From positions 8,496-43,916 of the forward strand of contig DAWK01000060.1 of assembly GCA_002509745.1 (NCBI GenBank): a stretch of 35,421 bases of DNA, given 5' to 3'. The stretch comes from Methanobacteriaceae archaeon UBA349. GTDB taxonomy: Archaea > Methanobacteriota > Methanobacteria > Methanobacteriales > Methanobacteriaceae. The notes under the pieces are model-generated. The model was not told the origin of the DNA. It worked only from the letters and a program-made list of their open reading frames with translations, and ran no database searches. Shown here one piece after another: positions 18,083 through 28,814 of this stretch (the first letter of the stretch is position 1; every line of letters begins with the position of its first letter). Position numbers and translations under genes: made by a program.

Positions 18083-19076
18083 CTAATTATTGTCTTCACC
18101 ACTTTTCATCATAAAAGCTAACCAACGAGTTTCCTCAAAGTTTTCCAGGTATTTCACTACAACAATAGTTAGGGGAACAGCTAAAAATACTCCTATAGGC
18201 CCTAAAATCCATCCCCAAAGGAATAGTGAGACGAAAACTACGTACATGGAAAGTTGAAGTCCTTTGCTGGTCTGTCGAGGGAAAATAAAACTTTCAGCAA
18301 TGGTATTGATAATAGCAAATAGCACTACAACTGCCAAAGCACCTTCTAGTCCATATTTGGCCCAGGCCATTAATGCAGGGAGTATGGTTGCGAGTATAAT
18401 ACCTATATATGGAATAAATCCAAGAATAAATGTTAAAAGCCCCCCACAATATGGCAAAATCAGGTCCAAAAGGAATAAAAAGAATAATAGTTATTCCAAC
18501 TGCTGCAAACAAATTAACTCTAATTCTTATTACAAAATACTGAATAAATTCATGGATTAAAATAAGAATACGATCTAATTTGGGATTACCCTTTCCCAAA
18601 GCTTTTATAAGTCTCTCTTTCATTTTTGGAGTTTCATATACTAAAAATACAGTTGCTAAAAGTACAAAAAAACCATTCTCAATAATATTTGCTAAGTTAC
18701 TTACTCCACTGGATGCTAAAGTCGATGTAATACTCTGAATGACAGTATTGGCCTCTCCTGCTAGAATTGACGACGAATTTATTGAAAGATTGGGTAGTTG
18801 CCCTTTCAATTGGATTATGGTAACATAAAATAAGCCTATGATAAATAATCCCAGTACAATAATCCCTATAATAGTTATTAAATGTGCAATATTATAAGGC
18901 ACACCTTTTTTGTTAAGCCACATTAAAAAGGGCACTATAATTACTGCGAGGAATATGGAAAGCAAAATAGGTGCTAAAATAGGTGCAGTAAAATTCAAAC
19001 CCATGATAAATATGATAACAATTGCTAAAATAGATATTTGCCTGAGGAAAGGTGGTATACTCAAATCATCAATCAT
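18083..19076 (-). pseudogene. AI-2E family (DUF20) transporter, broken by a frameshift
   Basis: Two overlapping frames together make one normal AI-2E/YdiK-type membrane protein of about 330 residues. The first frame, from ATG 19076, reads to PFGPDFAILWG and then turns to nonsense; the second resumes with LLTFILGFIPYIGIILATILPALMAW and the expected C-terminus (stop 18083). The switch is at six consecutive C (18440-18445 on the + strand). With five C the frame reads straight through as WGLLTFILG. This is either a real one-base insertion, a phase-variable tract or a sequencing or assembly error. GGAG precedes the start. Members export small molecules or act as Na+/H+ antiporters; the substrate here is unknown. 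The PAS kinase gene follows directly. Confidence 0.85.
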
Positions 19077-19195
19077 TTTTTTTCTCCATTTCTTATTTTA
19101 ATTTTAAAAGATATTAAATTATTTAATTAAAAATGATATGGAAAAATATAGGTAATATAAAGGCCAATAATTAATAATAAAACGGAGGGGATTAT

Positions 19196-19420
19196 ATGCC
19201 TGATTTAGGACCATTGGGGCGCGGAGGAGCTAGACGAAGAACTAGGAGAAGAATGAATGCTGTGAATGAAATGCAAAATTCAAAACAAGAACAGGAACCA
19301 ACTGAAAGTTCTGAAACTGTAGTTACAACAGATAGCTCTGAAAAATTAGTAAAATTAGCTAAACTCTTAAAAGATAAAGGAGTTATTACTGAAACCGAGT
19401 ATAATTTAATATTTGAATAA
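19196..19420 (+). CDS. Small SHOCT-domain protein
   Basis: The 74-residue protein begins with a Gly/Arg-rich patch (GRGGARRRTRRRM), continues with a polar Gln/Glu/Ser/Thr linker, and ends in a SHOCT-like helix pair (KLAKLLKDKGVITETEYNLIF, about 52-73). SHOCT modules are short oligomerisation tails that occur on many unrelated proteins. A strong ribosome site, GGAGGGGAT, precedes the ATG. It is divergent from the AI-2E gene and lies 150 nt before another SHOCT protein gene. The Arg-rich head could bind nucleic acid or membrane; that is an inference. Confidence 0.8.
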   Translation: MPDLGPLGRGGARRRTRRRMNAVNEMQNSKQEQEPTESSETVVTTDSSEKLVKLAKLLKDKGVITETEYNLIFE

Positions 19421-19567
19421 ATACATTTTTTAATTTTTAATCATTGTGATATTCAATTAGTGATAATTCAATTTAATTAATCTATTATTTAATAATCATA
19501 TTATTTATTCAATTCAAGTGTATTTAGGCCATAAAAAAGAGGTAATTTGATTTTCAAAGGTGATAAA

Positions 19568-19966
19568 ATGGTAGTTGGACATCATGAAGGAAATAAAATT
19601 GAATTAACATTGGAAAAAGATGGTTTAAGTCTTAAAAAAACTGGCAGGCTAATTGGAAGGAATAAAGGCGAGCAGTTTGTGGAATATGAAGATATAACTG
19701 GGATTGAATTTAAAAAAGGTTTGGTTTTTGGAGATCTTGAAATATCTACTTCTGGAATGAAAATTGAAGTTGAAAGGGTTAAAAAAACTGAGGGAGACGA
19801 TTTTGTCACAGTATTAAGAGATAAACTGACCGAAAGTCGCCTTGAAAAACAGGGTAAAACTGAAACTTTAAGTCCTATGGATGAAATTAAAAAGGCCAAA
19901 GAATTACTGGATTCTGGAGCAATCAGTGAAGAAGAGTTCGAAAATATAAAAAAGAAATATTTATAA
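19568..19966 (+). CDS. PH-like domain protein with C-terminal SHOCT motif
   Basis: The 132-residue protein has a beta-rich N-terminal part (about 5-90, with LEKDGLSLKKTGRLIG and EYEDITGIEFKKG) like bacterial PH-like or YokE-type domains, and a C-terminal SHOCT motif (DEIKKAKELLDSGAISEEEF, about 106-126). There is no membrane segment. ATG 19568 is chosen because GGTGAT lies 3 nt upstream; a TTG at 19547 with GAGGTAA before it would add seven residues and cannot be excluded. It follows the shorter SHOCT protein gene on the same strand. The function is unknown. Confidence 0.8.
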   Translation: MVVGHHEGNKIELTLEKDGLSLKKTGRLIGRNKGEQFVEYEDITGIEFKKGLVFGDLEISTSGMKIEVERVKKTEGDDFVTVLRDKLTESRLEKQGKTETLSPMDEIKKAKELLDSGAISEEEFENIKKKYL

Positions 19967-20072
19967 CTTAATTTTAACTTTATTTTAAATTTAATCCCAA
20001 GAAGTAATAATCTTCTAAAATTTAAAGAAATAATATTATTTTTAATCAATTTTTTAGATTAATCTTTTTAGA

Positions 20073-20597
20073 TTAATCAATTTTTTCTGGAATTTCTCTA
20101 TTTTCATTATCACCAAATAAATCAAAAACCTCCATTATCCCTGCAAGAATTAAGAATCCACCAATTAAAGCAGCAGATACAAAGGTATTGCCCATGAAGG
20201 CACCCATTATTACAAACAATATGCCTATGATAATTCCTATTGCTCCAATAACTTTTCCTTTAACTCCTTCACCAGATAATAAAGAGGATATTCCGGCCAA
20301 TGCTAATAAAAATCCAACTAAATAAACTGCTAGGAATATGAATAATTGAAATGTTTTAATATCTGCAATAAATATTAGTCCTAACATTATAGAAAAAATA
20401 GCTATAATTATATTTACTGTACCAATAGCTAAGCTCTCTGATTTAAAACTTTGTATTATAAACCAGATTCCTAAGAATATTAGTCCAACGCCAGCAATAT
20501 GACTTAGAGTAAAAACACTAATTAAAGGGAATATAATAACAATTAAACCCATTATTATCGATATGATACCTATTAAAACGTTTTTTGATTCGGTCAT
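20073..20597 (-). CDS. HdeD-family (DUF308) membrane protein
   Basis: The 174-residue protein consists almost entirely of six short hydrophobic segments with repeated patterns such as GIISIIMGLIVIIFPL and GAIGIIIGILFVIMGAF, typical of the HdeD/DUF308 family. The C-terminal tail is charged and short. ATG 20597 is chosen over a TTG at 20612 because GGAGA lies between the two, at normal spacing for the ATG. HdeD is linked to acid stress in Escherichia coli; a role here is not established. It appears to be transcribed alone. Confidence 0.85.
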   Translation of the reverse strand: MTESKNVLIGIISIIMGLIVIIFPLISVFTLSHIAGVGLIFLGIWFIIQSFKSESLAIGTVNIIIAIFSIMLGLIFIADIKTFQLFIFLAVYLVGFLLALAGISSLLSGEGVKGKVIGAIGIIIGILFVIMGAFMGNTFVSAALIGGFLILAGIMEVFDLFGDNENREIPEKID

Positions 20598-20810
20598 GAT
20601 AAAAATCTCCAATTTTATAATTTATAATATGTTATAATCTATGGATTATTAGATTTAAAAATTTTTATATGATTTTCAATCCATCATGTATTTTATGAAT
20701 CAAAATGAAGTTTTATCTGATTATTGTCATAAGAGTTATAAGAAAATTCATAGTGAAAGATAATTAATTTTATAAAAGTTATAAAAGAAAAAAATAGACT
20801 CTATTTTATA

Positions 20811-23441
20811 TTATTTATACTCTAATTCATTAAATATTATTTTAAATTCCGTTCCATGACTTATATCAAGTTCTATTTCTGCATCTATTTGATAAGTTAG
20901 ACTATTAATTAATTGAAGGCCTAAAGAATCAGTATCTTTAAAGTCAATATCAGAGGATAAACCAATTCCATTATCACTCACAATTAATATATTTTTTCCA
21001 TTATTTGACTTCAGTTTAATATTTATAGTACCTTCTCGTCCATCAGGGAATGCATATTTCATACAATTTGATACCAGTTCATTTACTATTAAACCTAAAG
21101 GAATAGAAATGTTAATGTCAAGTAAAATGCTTTCTATATCCATATTAAGTTTTATGAGACTAGAATCCAGGTTATAAGTCTGGAATAAATCATTAACTAA
21201 TTTATTTATATATTCACCGAAGTCTATACTCTTAAGGTCAGCTGAGTTATATAATCTCTCGTGGATAAGAGCCATAGATTTTGCTCTGGTTTGACTTTCT
21301 CTAAATAACTCCAAATCATCCTTATTTTTAATATATTCCGATTGTAAGTTCAGAAGACTAGAAATAACAGCCAAATTGTTTTTTACACGGTGGTGAATCT
21401 CTTTTAATAACATTTCTTTTTCTTTTAATGAACTTTTTAAATGATCTTCTGCGCGTTTTCCATACAGTGCTTCTATAAATGCCACAGCAAGAGTTTCAAT
21501 TTTTTTCTGATCAACATTTCCATATCCCTCTTCCTTGTTGGCTAATGCTATAATACCTATTGTTTTATCTCCACGCTTTAAAGGGATTCCTAAAAAAGAA
21601 TTTATGGGAGGGTTTCCTTCAGGAACTCCCATACTATCAGGGCCATATTCTGGATTATTCACTATTATAGGTTTTCCCTGCTTTAAAACTCTTCCCCAGT
21701 AACTAATAATCTCCACATTACTCAGCAGATTAATTGCTTCAGATTGAGGAATGTTGCATTTATCCCATCCGGGATCGCTTATGGCTAGAGTATCTGTTGT
21801 GCCTTTTTCATTAATTTCTTTAATGAAGCCAAATTTACTATTGGTAAGTTTTTCAGCAACACTTAGAAATATAATTGCAACTTCTTTGTCATTTTCAGCT
21901 TTTATGGAATCTTGTAACACTTCATTAATAGAATTGGTGAGTTTTATTTGACTTTTAATTTCTTCTTCAGCCATTTTTCGAGTAGTAATATCACTCATCA
22001 TTCCTAAAGCCCCTTTAAAAACACCCTCCTTATCGAAAAGTGGATTAGTAGAAACCATAATCCACACGTCAAAACCGTTCTTATTCCGGAAACGGAAATC
22101 ATGGATTTCTTTTAAGCCTTTTCTGCGTCTTTCCATTTTTGCCTGAGCATCGATTTTTGCAGTATCATCCATAAAATCAAAAAGAGATTTACCTAACATT
22201 TCTTCAACAATATACCCTAACATTTCAGCCATACTAAGGTTAACATAACGGGTATTAGCGTTTTCATCAATGATCCATATTCCTTCTTGTGCAGTTTCAA
22301 TAATAGTACGATATTTCTGCTCACTTTCTTTTAATGTGTCTTCTATTTTTTTAAGCTCAGTTATATCTCTGGCAGCCGCAAAAACGCCCATAATATTACC
22401 TTTTTCGTCATGGAATACTGATGCATTGTACATAACCGGTGTAATATGTCCGTCTTTATGTTGAATTTCTAAAGGGTAATTCTTTACCCAGCCCTTATGG
22501 AATACACGTTTGTATCCCTCTTCTGCCTTATCCTGAGCCGTAAAATAACTGGAAAAATCAGTTCCGATTATCTCTTCTCGTTTATAACCAGTCACTATTT
22601 CTACAGCTTTATTTAAGTCGGTTATTTTTCCATCAGCGCCAATAGTAACTAAAGGATCAATACTAACTTCAATTAGACTACGATTATAATTATCAGACCT
22701 TCGTAAATCTTCTGTTCTTTCTTTAACCTTTAATTCTAAAGTATCAATGGATTCTTTTAAGGCCATTTCTAATAATTTTCTTTGCTTAAGATTCTTTTTC
22801 CAATGTTTTAATGTTACTTCAGGAAGTTTTCCTGCTAAAAATTCTTCAGCAGGGACATAATAAAAATTATCATATATTTCAGTTCCAATGACTGCTATAG
22901 GATGAGTTTCTAATATATCTATGAGTATTTCCGGGTCGAAAACTCGGGTATCATATTGGCATATGGCCAGACATTTATTATCCTGAAAAAATTGATTTAA
23001 TTTCGCCTCATATTCAATCAAACGTTCAGATCCAGGTAACCCTCGAAGTGCCCATGACATCTCACCGGTCACCCGCAATGCATCAAAATCCTCTTTTAAA
23101 GCTTTTTCGGTCTCTTGTGAAAGCATATCTATCATGCCATCTGGATCGAAAATTCCTTCTTTCATATAAGATTCATTAATGGTCAAAATGGCCAACTGTC
23201 CACTTTCCAGATAAGGATTAACATCAATCCCATCGTCACGTAAATAATCGAGAACAGTTTCTGATGTACGTGAATCTACAATATAAAACACTTTTTCATT
23301 ATTTTCTAGCCCAAATCGTATATAGGGAGTAATTATTGATTTATGTTCTTTGTCAGTCTCATAGATACAACAAAGATGATCTCCTGGTTTCAATTTCTCA
23401 ATTTTATATAATTGATAACTTTTCATATTTAAACGACCCAC
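20811..23441 (-). CDS. MEDS-PAS-PAS-GAF histidine kinase (HisKA_2 type)
   Basis: The 876-residue soluble kinase begins with a MEDS domain (about 14-205; [29 protein letters not shown]), the sensory module known from DcmR-like proteins in methanogens and methylotrophs. A coiled coil, two PAS domains (about 250-365 and 370-495), a GAF domain (about 500-660), a HisKA_2 domain ([20 protein letters not shown], His683 or His684) and HATPase_c ([26 protein letters not shown]) follow. No membrane segment is visible, so it should sense an internal signal. GTG 23441 is chosen because GGAG lies 5 nt upstream; ATG 23426 is the alternative. No partner regulator is encoded nearby. Confidence 0.92.
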   Translation of the reverse strand: MGRLNMKSYQLYKIEKLKPGDHLCCIYETDKEHKSIITPYIRFGLENNEKVFYIVDSRTSETVLDYLRDDGIDVNPYLESGQLAILTINESYMKEGIFDPDGMIDMLSQETEKALKEDFDALRVTGEMSWALRGLPGSERLIEYEAKLNQFFQDNKCLAICQYDTRVFDPEILIDILETHPIAVIGTEIYDNFYYVPAEEFLAGKLPEVTLKHWKKNLKQRKLLEMALKESIDTLELKVKERTEDLRRSDNYNRSLIEVSIDPLVTIGADGKITDLNKAVEIVTGYKREEIIGTDFSSYFTAQDKAEEGYKRVFHKGWVKNYPLEIQHKDGHITPVMYNASVFHDEKGNIMGVFAAARDITELKKIEDTLKESEQKYRTIIETAQEGIWIIDENANTRYVNLSMAEMLGYIVEEMLGKSLFDFMDDTAKIDAQAKMERRRKGLKEIHDFRFRNKNGFDVWIMVSTNPLFDKEGVFKGALGMMSDITTRKMAEEEIKSQIKLTNSINEVLQDSIKAENDKEVAIIFLSVAEKLTNSKFGFIKEINEKGTTDTLAISDPGWDKCNIPQSEAINLLSNVEIISYWGRVLKQGKPIIVNNPEYGPDSMGVPEGNPPINSFLGIPLKRGDKTIGIIALANKEEGYGNVDQKKIETLAVAFIEALYGKRAEDHLKSSLKEKEMLLKEIHHRVKNNLAVISSLLNLQSEYIKNKDDLELFRESQTRAKSMALIHERLYNSADLKSIDFGEYINKLVNDLFQTYNLDSSLIKLNMDIESILLDINISIPLGLIVNELVSNCMKYAFPDGREGTINIKLKSNNGKNILIVSDNGIGLSSDIDFKDTDSLGLQLINSLTYQIDAEIELDISHGTEFKIIFNELEYK

Positions 23442-23714
23442 AACTACTCCAAGTTAGTTTCATAGGCATTTATTAAATATAATATTAACGGAGGTCCCTG
23501 ATTTACATGCTTTTATTATAAATCATATCTTAATATTTACGCTAAAAGCATAATTTTTAATCTGTAAAAAATTAACTAAATTAAATATTAATATATTTTT
23601 AATACTATTTGTTTTTATGGAGAATAAGAAAAAAATGAAATAATCTTCAATTTTTAAGAAATAATTTAAAATGAAATTTAAAATGACATATTTTTATCAA
23701 AAATATTTACCTCA

Positions 23715-26387
23715 TCAAATCCTTTTCTTATACTTCAACTCCTTAAAATTAATTTTATACTTAGTTCCATGGCTTCGGTCTAATTCCATAGTACCGTCCA
23801 ACTGATTAATTAGGCTGATTATTAATTGTAGTCCCAATGTTTCAGTTTTTTCTGGTTTAATATTGTCAGGAATTCCTACTCCATTATCCATAACTGTTAA
23901 AAAGTAGTTTTCATCCTTTAATTTAAGTATAATTTTGATTTTTCCTTTCTGGTCTTCAGGGAATGCATATTTGACACTGTTTGTTACAAGTTCGTTTATT
24001 ATGAGTCCTAAGGGAATGGCTGTGTCGAAACCCATATGTACATCTTCAATATCCAAATCCCATTTAATAAGTCCTTTATTGACACCATAGGAATAGAAAA
24101 TATCAGAAATCAAGCTGGTAAGATATTCCTTAAAGTTAATTTTAGTAAAGCTATCAGATCTATACAGCTTTTCATGGACAATAGACATACTTTTTATTCT
24201 ACCCTGACTCTCTCTCAATACACTAACCGTTTCATCAAAATCTTCAAACTGGATTTGCAGGTTTAATAGGCTAGAAATAATCTGCATGTTATTTTTAACC
24301 CGATGATGAATTTCTCTAAGAAGCACTTCTTTCTCATTTAAAGACTCTTTTAAAGCATCATCAGCTTTTTTACGATCAGTTATATCAGTAATTACGCCTA
24401 TAAGTCCTTTTAGTGTACCATCTTCATTTAGTATTCTAGATCCAGTTAGTTCACCCCAAAAAGTAGAGGTGTCTTTTCGCCGGTAGAGTCTCTCTAAATG
24501 AACAAATTCTGTTTCAGCATTAATAAGTTTAATCATACTGCTTTCTGCGGCTTTTCTCTCACTTTCACTGATTAAATCTAAATAAGACATATTATCTAAT
24601 TCTGAGAGATTGAAACCAAATAGTTCACTTAGATGTTGATTTGCAAGTTGTATGGACCCTTTAGAATCTACAAGAACTATACCTGAGCTGACCGTATTAA
24701 AGATGACACTTATTTGCATTTCACTTTCTTTTAGTTTTGATTCATACTTTTTACGGTCAGTTATGTCCATGAACATGCCGGAAAGAACATCATCCTTTAA
24801 ACTAGCACTTAAAATAACATTAACTACTTTACCCTTTTTGCTAATTGTTTCTATTTCATAATCAGTAACTCGACCTTCTTTTTGGAGTTCATGAATTAAG
24901 GGGAGCCTATCCTCTGGATTCTTGTATAACTTTAATATATTCCCTTTTTTTAAATCAGATACATCATCATAATGAAATATGTGGGCCGTGGCAGCATTAG
25001 CAAATAAAAATTCACCCTTTAAATTACTCTTAAAAATCGCGACTGAAGAGTGGTCCACTAGTTCCCGATAATTTCTTTCACTCTCTTTCAGGGCCTTTTC
25101 AGCAATTTTAAGGTCTTTAACCATGATTTTATACTTTTCTTCACTTTTTTGAAGGGATTCTTCTGCTTTTTTATTAATGGTTATATCTTCAAATACTGTG
25201 GCAAAGGTTCCTTTTGATGGTGAAAATACGGATATGTTAAAATATTTATCCATAGGTTCAAAATAGGTTTCAAATTGTGCGGGCTTCCTATTTTGTGCCA
25301 CTTCAGAATAAACATTAAGATATGGTGCCTTTTTGGCATTATATTCTTCAGAGGCTCTTTTTCCTATAATATCAGTTTTTTTAATTCCCAGAATTTCTTC
25401 ATAAGATGGATTTACATCAATTATTTCATAGTCTACTGGAATTTGATTATTATCATAAACCAATTTATGGATGGCTACACCTTCATTCATAGAAGAATAA
25501 AGGGTTCTGTATTTTTCTTCACTTTCTTTTAGAATAATTTCATGATTTTTATTGTGAGTTATATCTCTGCCAACTCCGATTATGGCGATAACATTCTCTT
25601 CATCATCTAAAACCGCTTTATTGGACCAGGCCAACCAACGCCAACCATCTTTAGTCATGGCGCGTTGTTCATGATAACTGGTATATGGTGGATTATAAAT
25701 AGATTCTATTGATTTAGAAGTTAATTCCCGATCCTCTTCATGAACTAAAGGCATATAATTTTTACCTAATAATTCTTCCTCAGTTTTGGCGAACATGTGG
25801 CAATAACTAGGACTTACATAAAGAAACCTGCCTTCGTTGTCTATTTTGACAACCAGGTCTCTTAAACCTTCTATAAGGAGCCTATAGTCAGATTCACTAC
25901 CATGAAGTAAATTTTTAGCAGTTTTAAGTTCACTTATATCATTGACAGCTAATTGGAACTCTTTAATATCATTATCACCTCCACCATTATCATTATTATT
26001 ATTATTATTATTATTAAAAACTGGTAAGGTTTCTATTAATACATCCAATGATTTTTTCCTATTTTTAAGTTTAATTTCACATTTTTGTTTGGTTCCACTA
26101 TCCAGGATTTTTCGTGTGTGTTCTTGGAATATTTGTTGCGATTCAGGTGAAATATGTGAAATAAATGATTTATCTAATAATTTTTCTCTATCAAAACCTA
26201 AAAATGAAGCCCCGGTCAAATTAATATTGGTGATAATCTTATTTGGATTCAAGGTGATGAATCCTAGGGATGATAGATTAAAAAGTTCAGAATATTTACG
26301 CTGGGATTCTTCCAATTCAAGTTGAATACTCTTTAAATCCTTATTTTGCATCTTTAGTTCATCATCCTTTGGATTATCTCGGGCCAT
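23715..26387 (-). CDS. Soluble multi-PAS histidine kinase (HisKA_2 type)
   Basis: The 890-residue protein has five PAS domains in series (about 20-155, 160-285, 285-410, 420-545 and 545-670), each starting with an ESExxYR-like helix and most ending in a DITxxK motif. HisKA_2 follows ([20 protein letters not shown], His694 or His695), then HATPase_c ([27 protein letters not shown]). There is no membrane segment. The first PAS domain contains eight consecutive Asn and a Gly/Asp-rich stretch (125-140) that must loop out of the fold. GGGGAT precedes the ATG. The gene stands alone, with long AT-rich flanks on both sides. Confidence 0.92.
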   Translation of the reverse strand: MARDNPKDDELKMQNKDLKSIQLELEESQRKYSELFNLSSLGFITLNPNKIITNINLTGASFLGFDREKLLDKSFISHISPESQQIFQEHTRKILDSGTKQKCEIKLKNRKKSLDVLIETLPVFNNNNNNNNDNGGGDNDIKEFQLAVNDISELKTAKNLLHGSESDYRLLIEGLRDLVVKIDNEGRFLYVSPSYCHMFAKTEEELLGKNYMPLVHEEDRELTSKSIESIYNPPYTSYHEQRAMTKDGWRWLAWSNKAVLDDEENVIAIIGVGRDITHNKNHEIILKESEEKYRTLYSSMNEGVAIHKLVYDNNQIPVDYEIIDVNPSYEEILGIKKTDIIGKRASEEYNAKKAPYLNVYSEVAQNRKPAQFETYFEPMDKYFNISVFSPSKGTFATVFEDITINKKAEESLQKSEEKYKIMVKDLKIAEKALKESERNYRELVDHSSVAIFKSNLKGEFLFANAATAHIFHYDDVSDLKKGNILKLYKNPEDRLPLIHELQKEGRVTDYEIETISKKGKVVNVILSASLKDDVLSGMFMDITDRKKYESKLKESEMQISVIFNTVSSGIVLVDSKGSIQLANQHLSELFGFNLSELDNMSYLDLISESERKAAESSMIKLINAETEFVHLERLYRRKDTSTFWGELTGSRILNEDGTLKGLIGVITDITDRKKADDALKESLNEKEVLLREIHHRVKNNMQIISSLLNLQIQFEDFDETVSVLRESQGRIKSMSIVHEKLYRSDSFTKINFKEYLTSLISDIFYSYGVNKGLIKWDLDIEDVHMGFDTAIPLGLIINELVTNSVKYAFPEDQKGKIKIILKLKDENYFLTVMDNGVGIPDNIKPEKTETLGLQLIISLINQLDGTMELDRSHGTKYKINFKELKYKKRI
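25992..26015 (-). repeat. In-frame AAT microsatellite in the multi-PAS kinase
   Basis: Eight perfect AAT units on the coding strand encode Asn125-Asn132 of the kinase, followed by a Gly/Asn/Asp run. It is the same codon repeat as in the NRPS gene. Confidence 0.95.
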
Positions 26388-26540
26388 ATTATCCCCTTAA
26401 AATATAAATAAAAATCTTATTTTCATGATAGCTAGATTAATGATAGATAAATTATTTCTAATTATTAATTTAATATATAACCCGTCTTATTTCTTTTTAT
26501 GTAAAAATAAAAAAATCAATCAATATCAATTTAATATGAA

Positions 26541-27206
26541 TTAAAGTTCAATATCCAGCATTTTAGCTATTACCAAATAATACTGGCCAAACCTTTCCAT
26601 TTTACCCATTTTTCAGCTATTACTCTTGCTTCAGGACTGCTTATTTTTTTATCATCCGTAAAAGTGAGAGATAATTCTTCTAATTCCAATATCATCTGCA
26701 GGAAATGCTTCTGGTCAGGATAATCCTCTAATTAAAACAAATTCAGCAGTCCAAAGGCCTATTCCTCTTATTTCACATAGATCATCAATTATTTTCTGGT
26801 TATCTGTATAATCTTTGAATTTTTCAAGATCTAAAACACCAGTTTCTATGTCCTTTGATATAGACTTAATATATTCAGTTTTTCTTAAAGTTAGGCCGCA
26901 TTCTTTAAGCTGAGATACGCTTACATTATTCAATTGTTTAGGTGTGGGATATGCATAATAAACATGTCCTTCTCTATTTAAATTACTGCCAAATCTTTTG
27001 ATTATTTTTCTTTCACTATTTTTGGCAACAATCAAAGATATCTGCTGTTCAATAATAGTTGAAACCATGGCTTCAAAAACAGAAGTGGTAATGGACCTTT
27101 TTAAACCTTTCAATTTAGGAACTATTTTAGAGAGAACATTATCTGATTTAATATCCTCATGAAAAGGCATAAGATCAAAATCCGGGTTAAAAATCTTTTT
27201 AACCAT
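26541..27206 (-). pseudogene. Decayed AlkA-type HhH-GPD DNA glycosylase
   Basis: The open frame from ATG 27206 ends after 163 residues at GLWTAEFVLIRGLS. Beyond the TGA the same frame continues with PEAFPADDIGIRRIISHFYG, the expected next part of an AlkA/3-methyladenine glycosylase, including the region of the catalytic Asp. Two further frame changes are needed to read KISSPEARVIAEKWVKWKGLA (near 26660) and then YYLVIAKMLDIEL with a final TAA at 26541. One nonsense and two frameshift changes mean a true pseudogene rather than a single error. The helix-hairpin-helix (LCEIRGIGLWTAEF) is intact but catalysis would be lost. The ribosome-site-like AGGAG directly abuts the ATG, another sign of decay. 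Confidence 0.88.
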
Positions 27207-27259
27207 CTCCTATTATTTTTAAAATAGTAGTTTTTATTAACCTTAAGTTGATATTAATT

Positions 27260-27289
27260 ATCATATTTAGAAGGATCATATTTAGAAGG
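27260..27289 (+). repeat. Perfect 15-bp tandem duplication in the leader of the cofH-like gene
   Basis: ATCATATTTAGAAGG occurs twice without a gap. The second copy runs into the real ribosome site GGAGGAT; the first copy supplies only AAGG. The duplication lengthens the leader and creates a second weak ribosome-site-like sequence. Confidence 0.9.
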
Positions 27290-27302
27290 AGGATTTATTT
27301 TA

Positions 27303-28346
27303 ATGGAAGACATATACGATCTTTCTCTCGCGGGTGAGATTACAAAAAATGACGCTTTGAACTTAATTGACTCCAATCCATTCCAACTCTTTGATGTGGC
27401 TGATAAACTACGCCAGGAGATTGTAGGGGATGAAGTGACCTATGTAGTCAATAGAAACATAGACATTACAGATAAATGCATGATCAATTGTGCTTTTTGC
27501 TCCTTTAGAAACAGTATTGGATATGAAATGACCATTGAGGAAATATTAGAATCCGTGGGAGAAGCTAAAGATGTTGGTGCCACGGAAATATGTTTATTTG
27601 GTGGTATAATGCCAGATATGGATATAAATTACTACTGTGATATTATTGAGGCTATTAAAAATAGTTATGATATTGAACTTCATAGTTTATCACCAGTAGA
27701 AATATTTCACGCCGCCCAAGCATCCCAAATTAGTACCAAAGAGGCACTAAAATCTTTAAAAACAGCTGGTTTGGACACCATGACTGGCGCATCAGCAGAG
27801 ATTCTGGTTGATTCTGTCCGGGCCAAAATCTGTCCAAAAAAAGTTTCAACGGCAGAATGGGTACGAATCATTACGGAGGCCCATGAAGTCGGTATTCCCA
27901 CCACATCCACCATTATGTACGGCACCGTAGAAACCTGGGAAGATCGTATAGATCACTTATTAATATTAAGGGATATACAGCGAAAAACTAATGGATTCAC
28001 TGAATTAGTTCCTATGACTTTCTTAAATGAAAATAACAAGATGGGTAATGAATCTACAGGAGTCAGTGGAATGGAAGATTTAAAATTGCACGCTATATCA
28101 AGAGTGATTCTTGGCCGAGATATACCAAATATTCAAGCTTCCTGGATAAAAATAGGAACTAGAATGGCCCAGGTAGCACTATGTTGTGGGGCCAATGATT
28201 TAGGAGGTACCATGATGGAAGATAAAATATCCATAGCTGCTGGTGCATCCCATGGAGAACATTTAGCCAGTAATAAAATGAAAGAAACTATAAATGCAAT
28301 TGGCCGTGTTCCTGTAGAACGAACTACATCGTATGAACGGGTTTAA
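27303..28346 (+). CDS. cofH: CofH-like radical SAM enzyme (F420 deazaflavin pathway or paralog)
   Basis: The 347-residue protein has the radical SAM cluster motif CMINCAFC (from about residue 60) and the overall layout of CofH, which joins tyrosine-derived 4-hydroxybenzyl to the ribitylaminouracil on the way to F0, the core of coenzyme F420. Length fits. Several family motifs differ from the common form as I remember it: GGIMP instead of GGLHP, LHSLSPVEI instead of HAFSPMEI, TGASAEIL instead of PGTAAEIL. It may therefore be a diverged CofH paralog. A strong GGAGGAT ribosome site precedes the ATG. cofG and other F420 genes are not in the window, and the neighbours (glycosylase pseudogene, kinase remnants) give no clue. 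Confidence 0.8.
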   Translation: MEDIYDLSLAGEITKNDALNLIDSNPFQLFDVADKLRQEIVGDEVTYVVNRNIDITDKCMINCAFCSFRNSIGYEMTIEEILESVGEAKDVGATEICLFGGIMPDMDINYYCDIIEAIKNSYDIELHSLSPVEIFHAAQASQISTKEALKSLKTAGLDTMTGASAEILVDSVRAKICPKKVSTAEWVRIITEAHEVGIPTTSTIMYGTVETWEDRIDHLLILRDIQRKTNGFTELVPMTFLNENNKMGNESTGVSGMEDLKLHAISRVILGRDIPNIQASWIKIGTRMAQVALCCGANDLGGTMMEDKISIAAGASHGEHLASNKMKETINAIGRVPVERTTSYERV

Positions 28347-28353
28347 ATCCTTA

Positions 28354-28360
28354 TTTTTTT
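28354..28360 (+). terminator. T7 run after the cofH-like gene
   Basis: Seven consecutive T begin 8 nt after the stop codon, a typical archaeal T-tract terminator. No hairpin is needed or visible. Confidence 0.4.
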
Positions 28361-28454
28361 GTAAATGAGATTATTAAAGGCGGTTTATTATATATTCTAA
28401 TCATAAATCTGTTTTTTATGATATTATATCTAATGATCGTTGTTTATTTTAATT

Positions 28455-28489
28455 ATTCATTATATTTATTCATTATATTTATTCATTAT
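28455..28489 (-). repeat. 13-bp tandem repeat at the 3' end of the kinase remnant
   Basis: ATTCATTATATTT occurs twice in full (28455-28467 and 28468-28480) and once in part (28481-28489). It includes the stop codon of the truncated kinase frame and looks like slippage duplication of its last codons. Confidence 0.85.
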
Positions 28490-28808
28490 TTTGATTCTTA
28501 AAAGTAATTTTAAAAGAGGTGCCATTGTTTCCATCCATTTCAACCTGACCATCAATTTGTTCTGTTAAACTATTAATAAGTTGCAGGCCCAGAGATCTGG
28601 TGCTACGATAGTCCAGATCTTCTGGAAAACCTATACCCTCATCTTTTACTGATAATTCCAATGAATCTTCTTTTTGATGGAAATCTATGCTTATTTCTCC
28701 ACTTCTATAATCAGGAAATGTGTGTTTCAAGCTGTTGGTTATGAGTTCATTGATAATAAGGCCCAATGGTATGGCAATATTAATTGGAATAAAATAATTC
28801 AAAATCAT
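28479..28808 (-). pseudogene. Histidine kinase ATPase-domain remnant
   Basis: The 109-residue frame is a HATPase_c domain only: [22 protein letters not shown] (N-box region), KDEGIGFP and [16 protein letters not shown]. It is closest by eye to the C-terminal part of the kinase encoded at 29540-30658. It lacks the phospho-acceptor domain and any sensor, and its ATG has no ribosome site. The codons before it read in frame into the stop of another kinase tail (28815-28850). The best explanation is a kinase gene truncated by recombination between similar kinase genes. An expressed stand-alone ATPase is less likely. Confidence 0.75.
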
Positions 28809-28814
28809 CTGTTT

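Noticed and set aside
26715..26730. The in-frame TGA of the glycosylase gene as a selenocysteine codon.
   Set aside because: Two further frameshifts follow, no selenocysteine element is apparent, and the usual residue at this place is not a catalytic Cys.
28479..28808. The lone ATPase domain as a functional anti-sigma-type kinase like the one at 10381.
   Set aside because: Its motifs and C-terminus are those of HisKA_2 sensor kinases, not RsbW, and it has no ribosome site.
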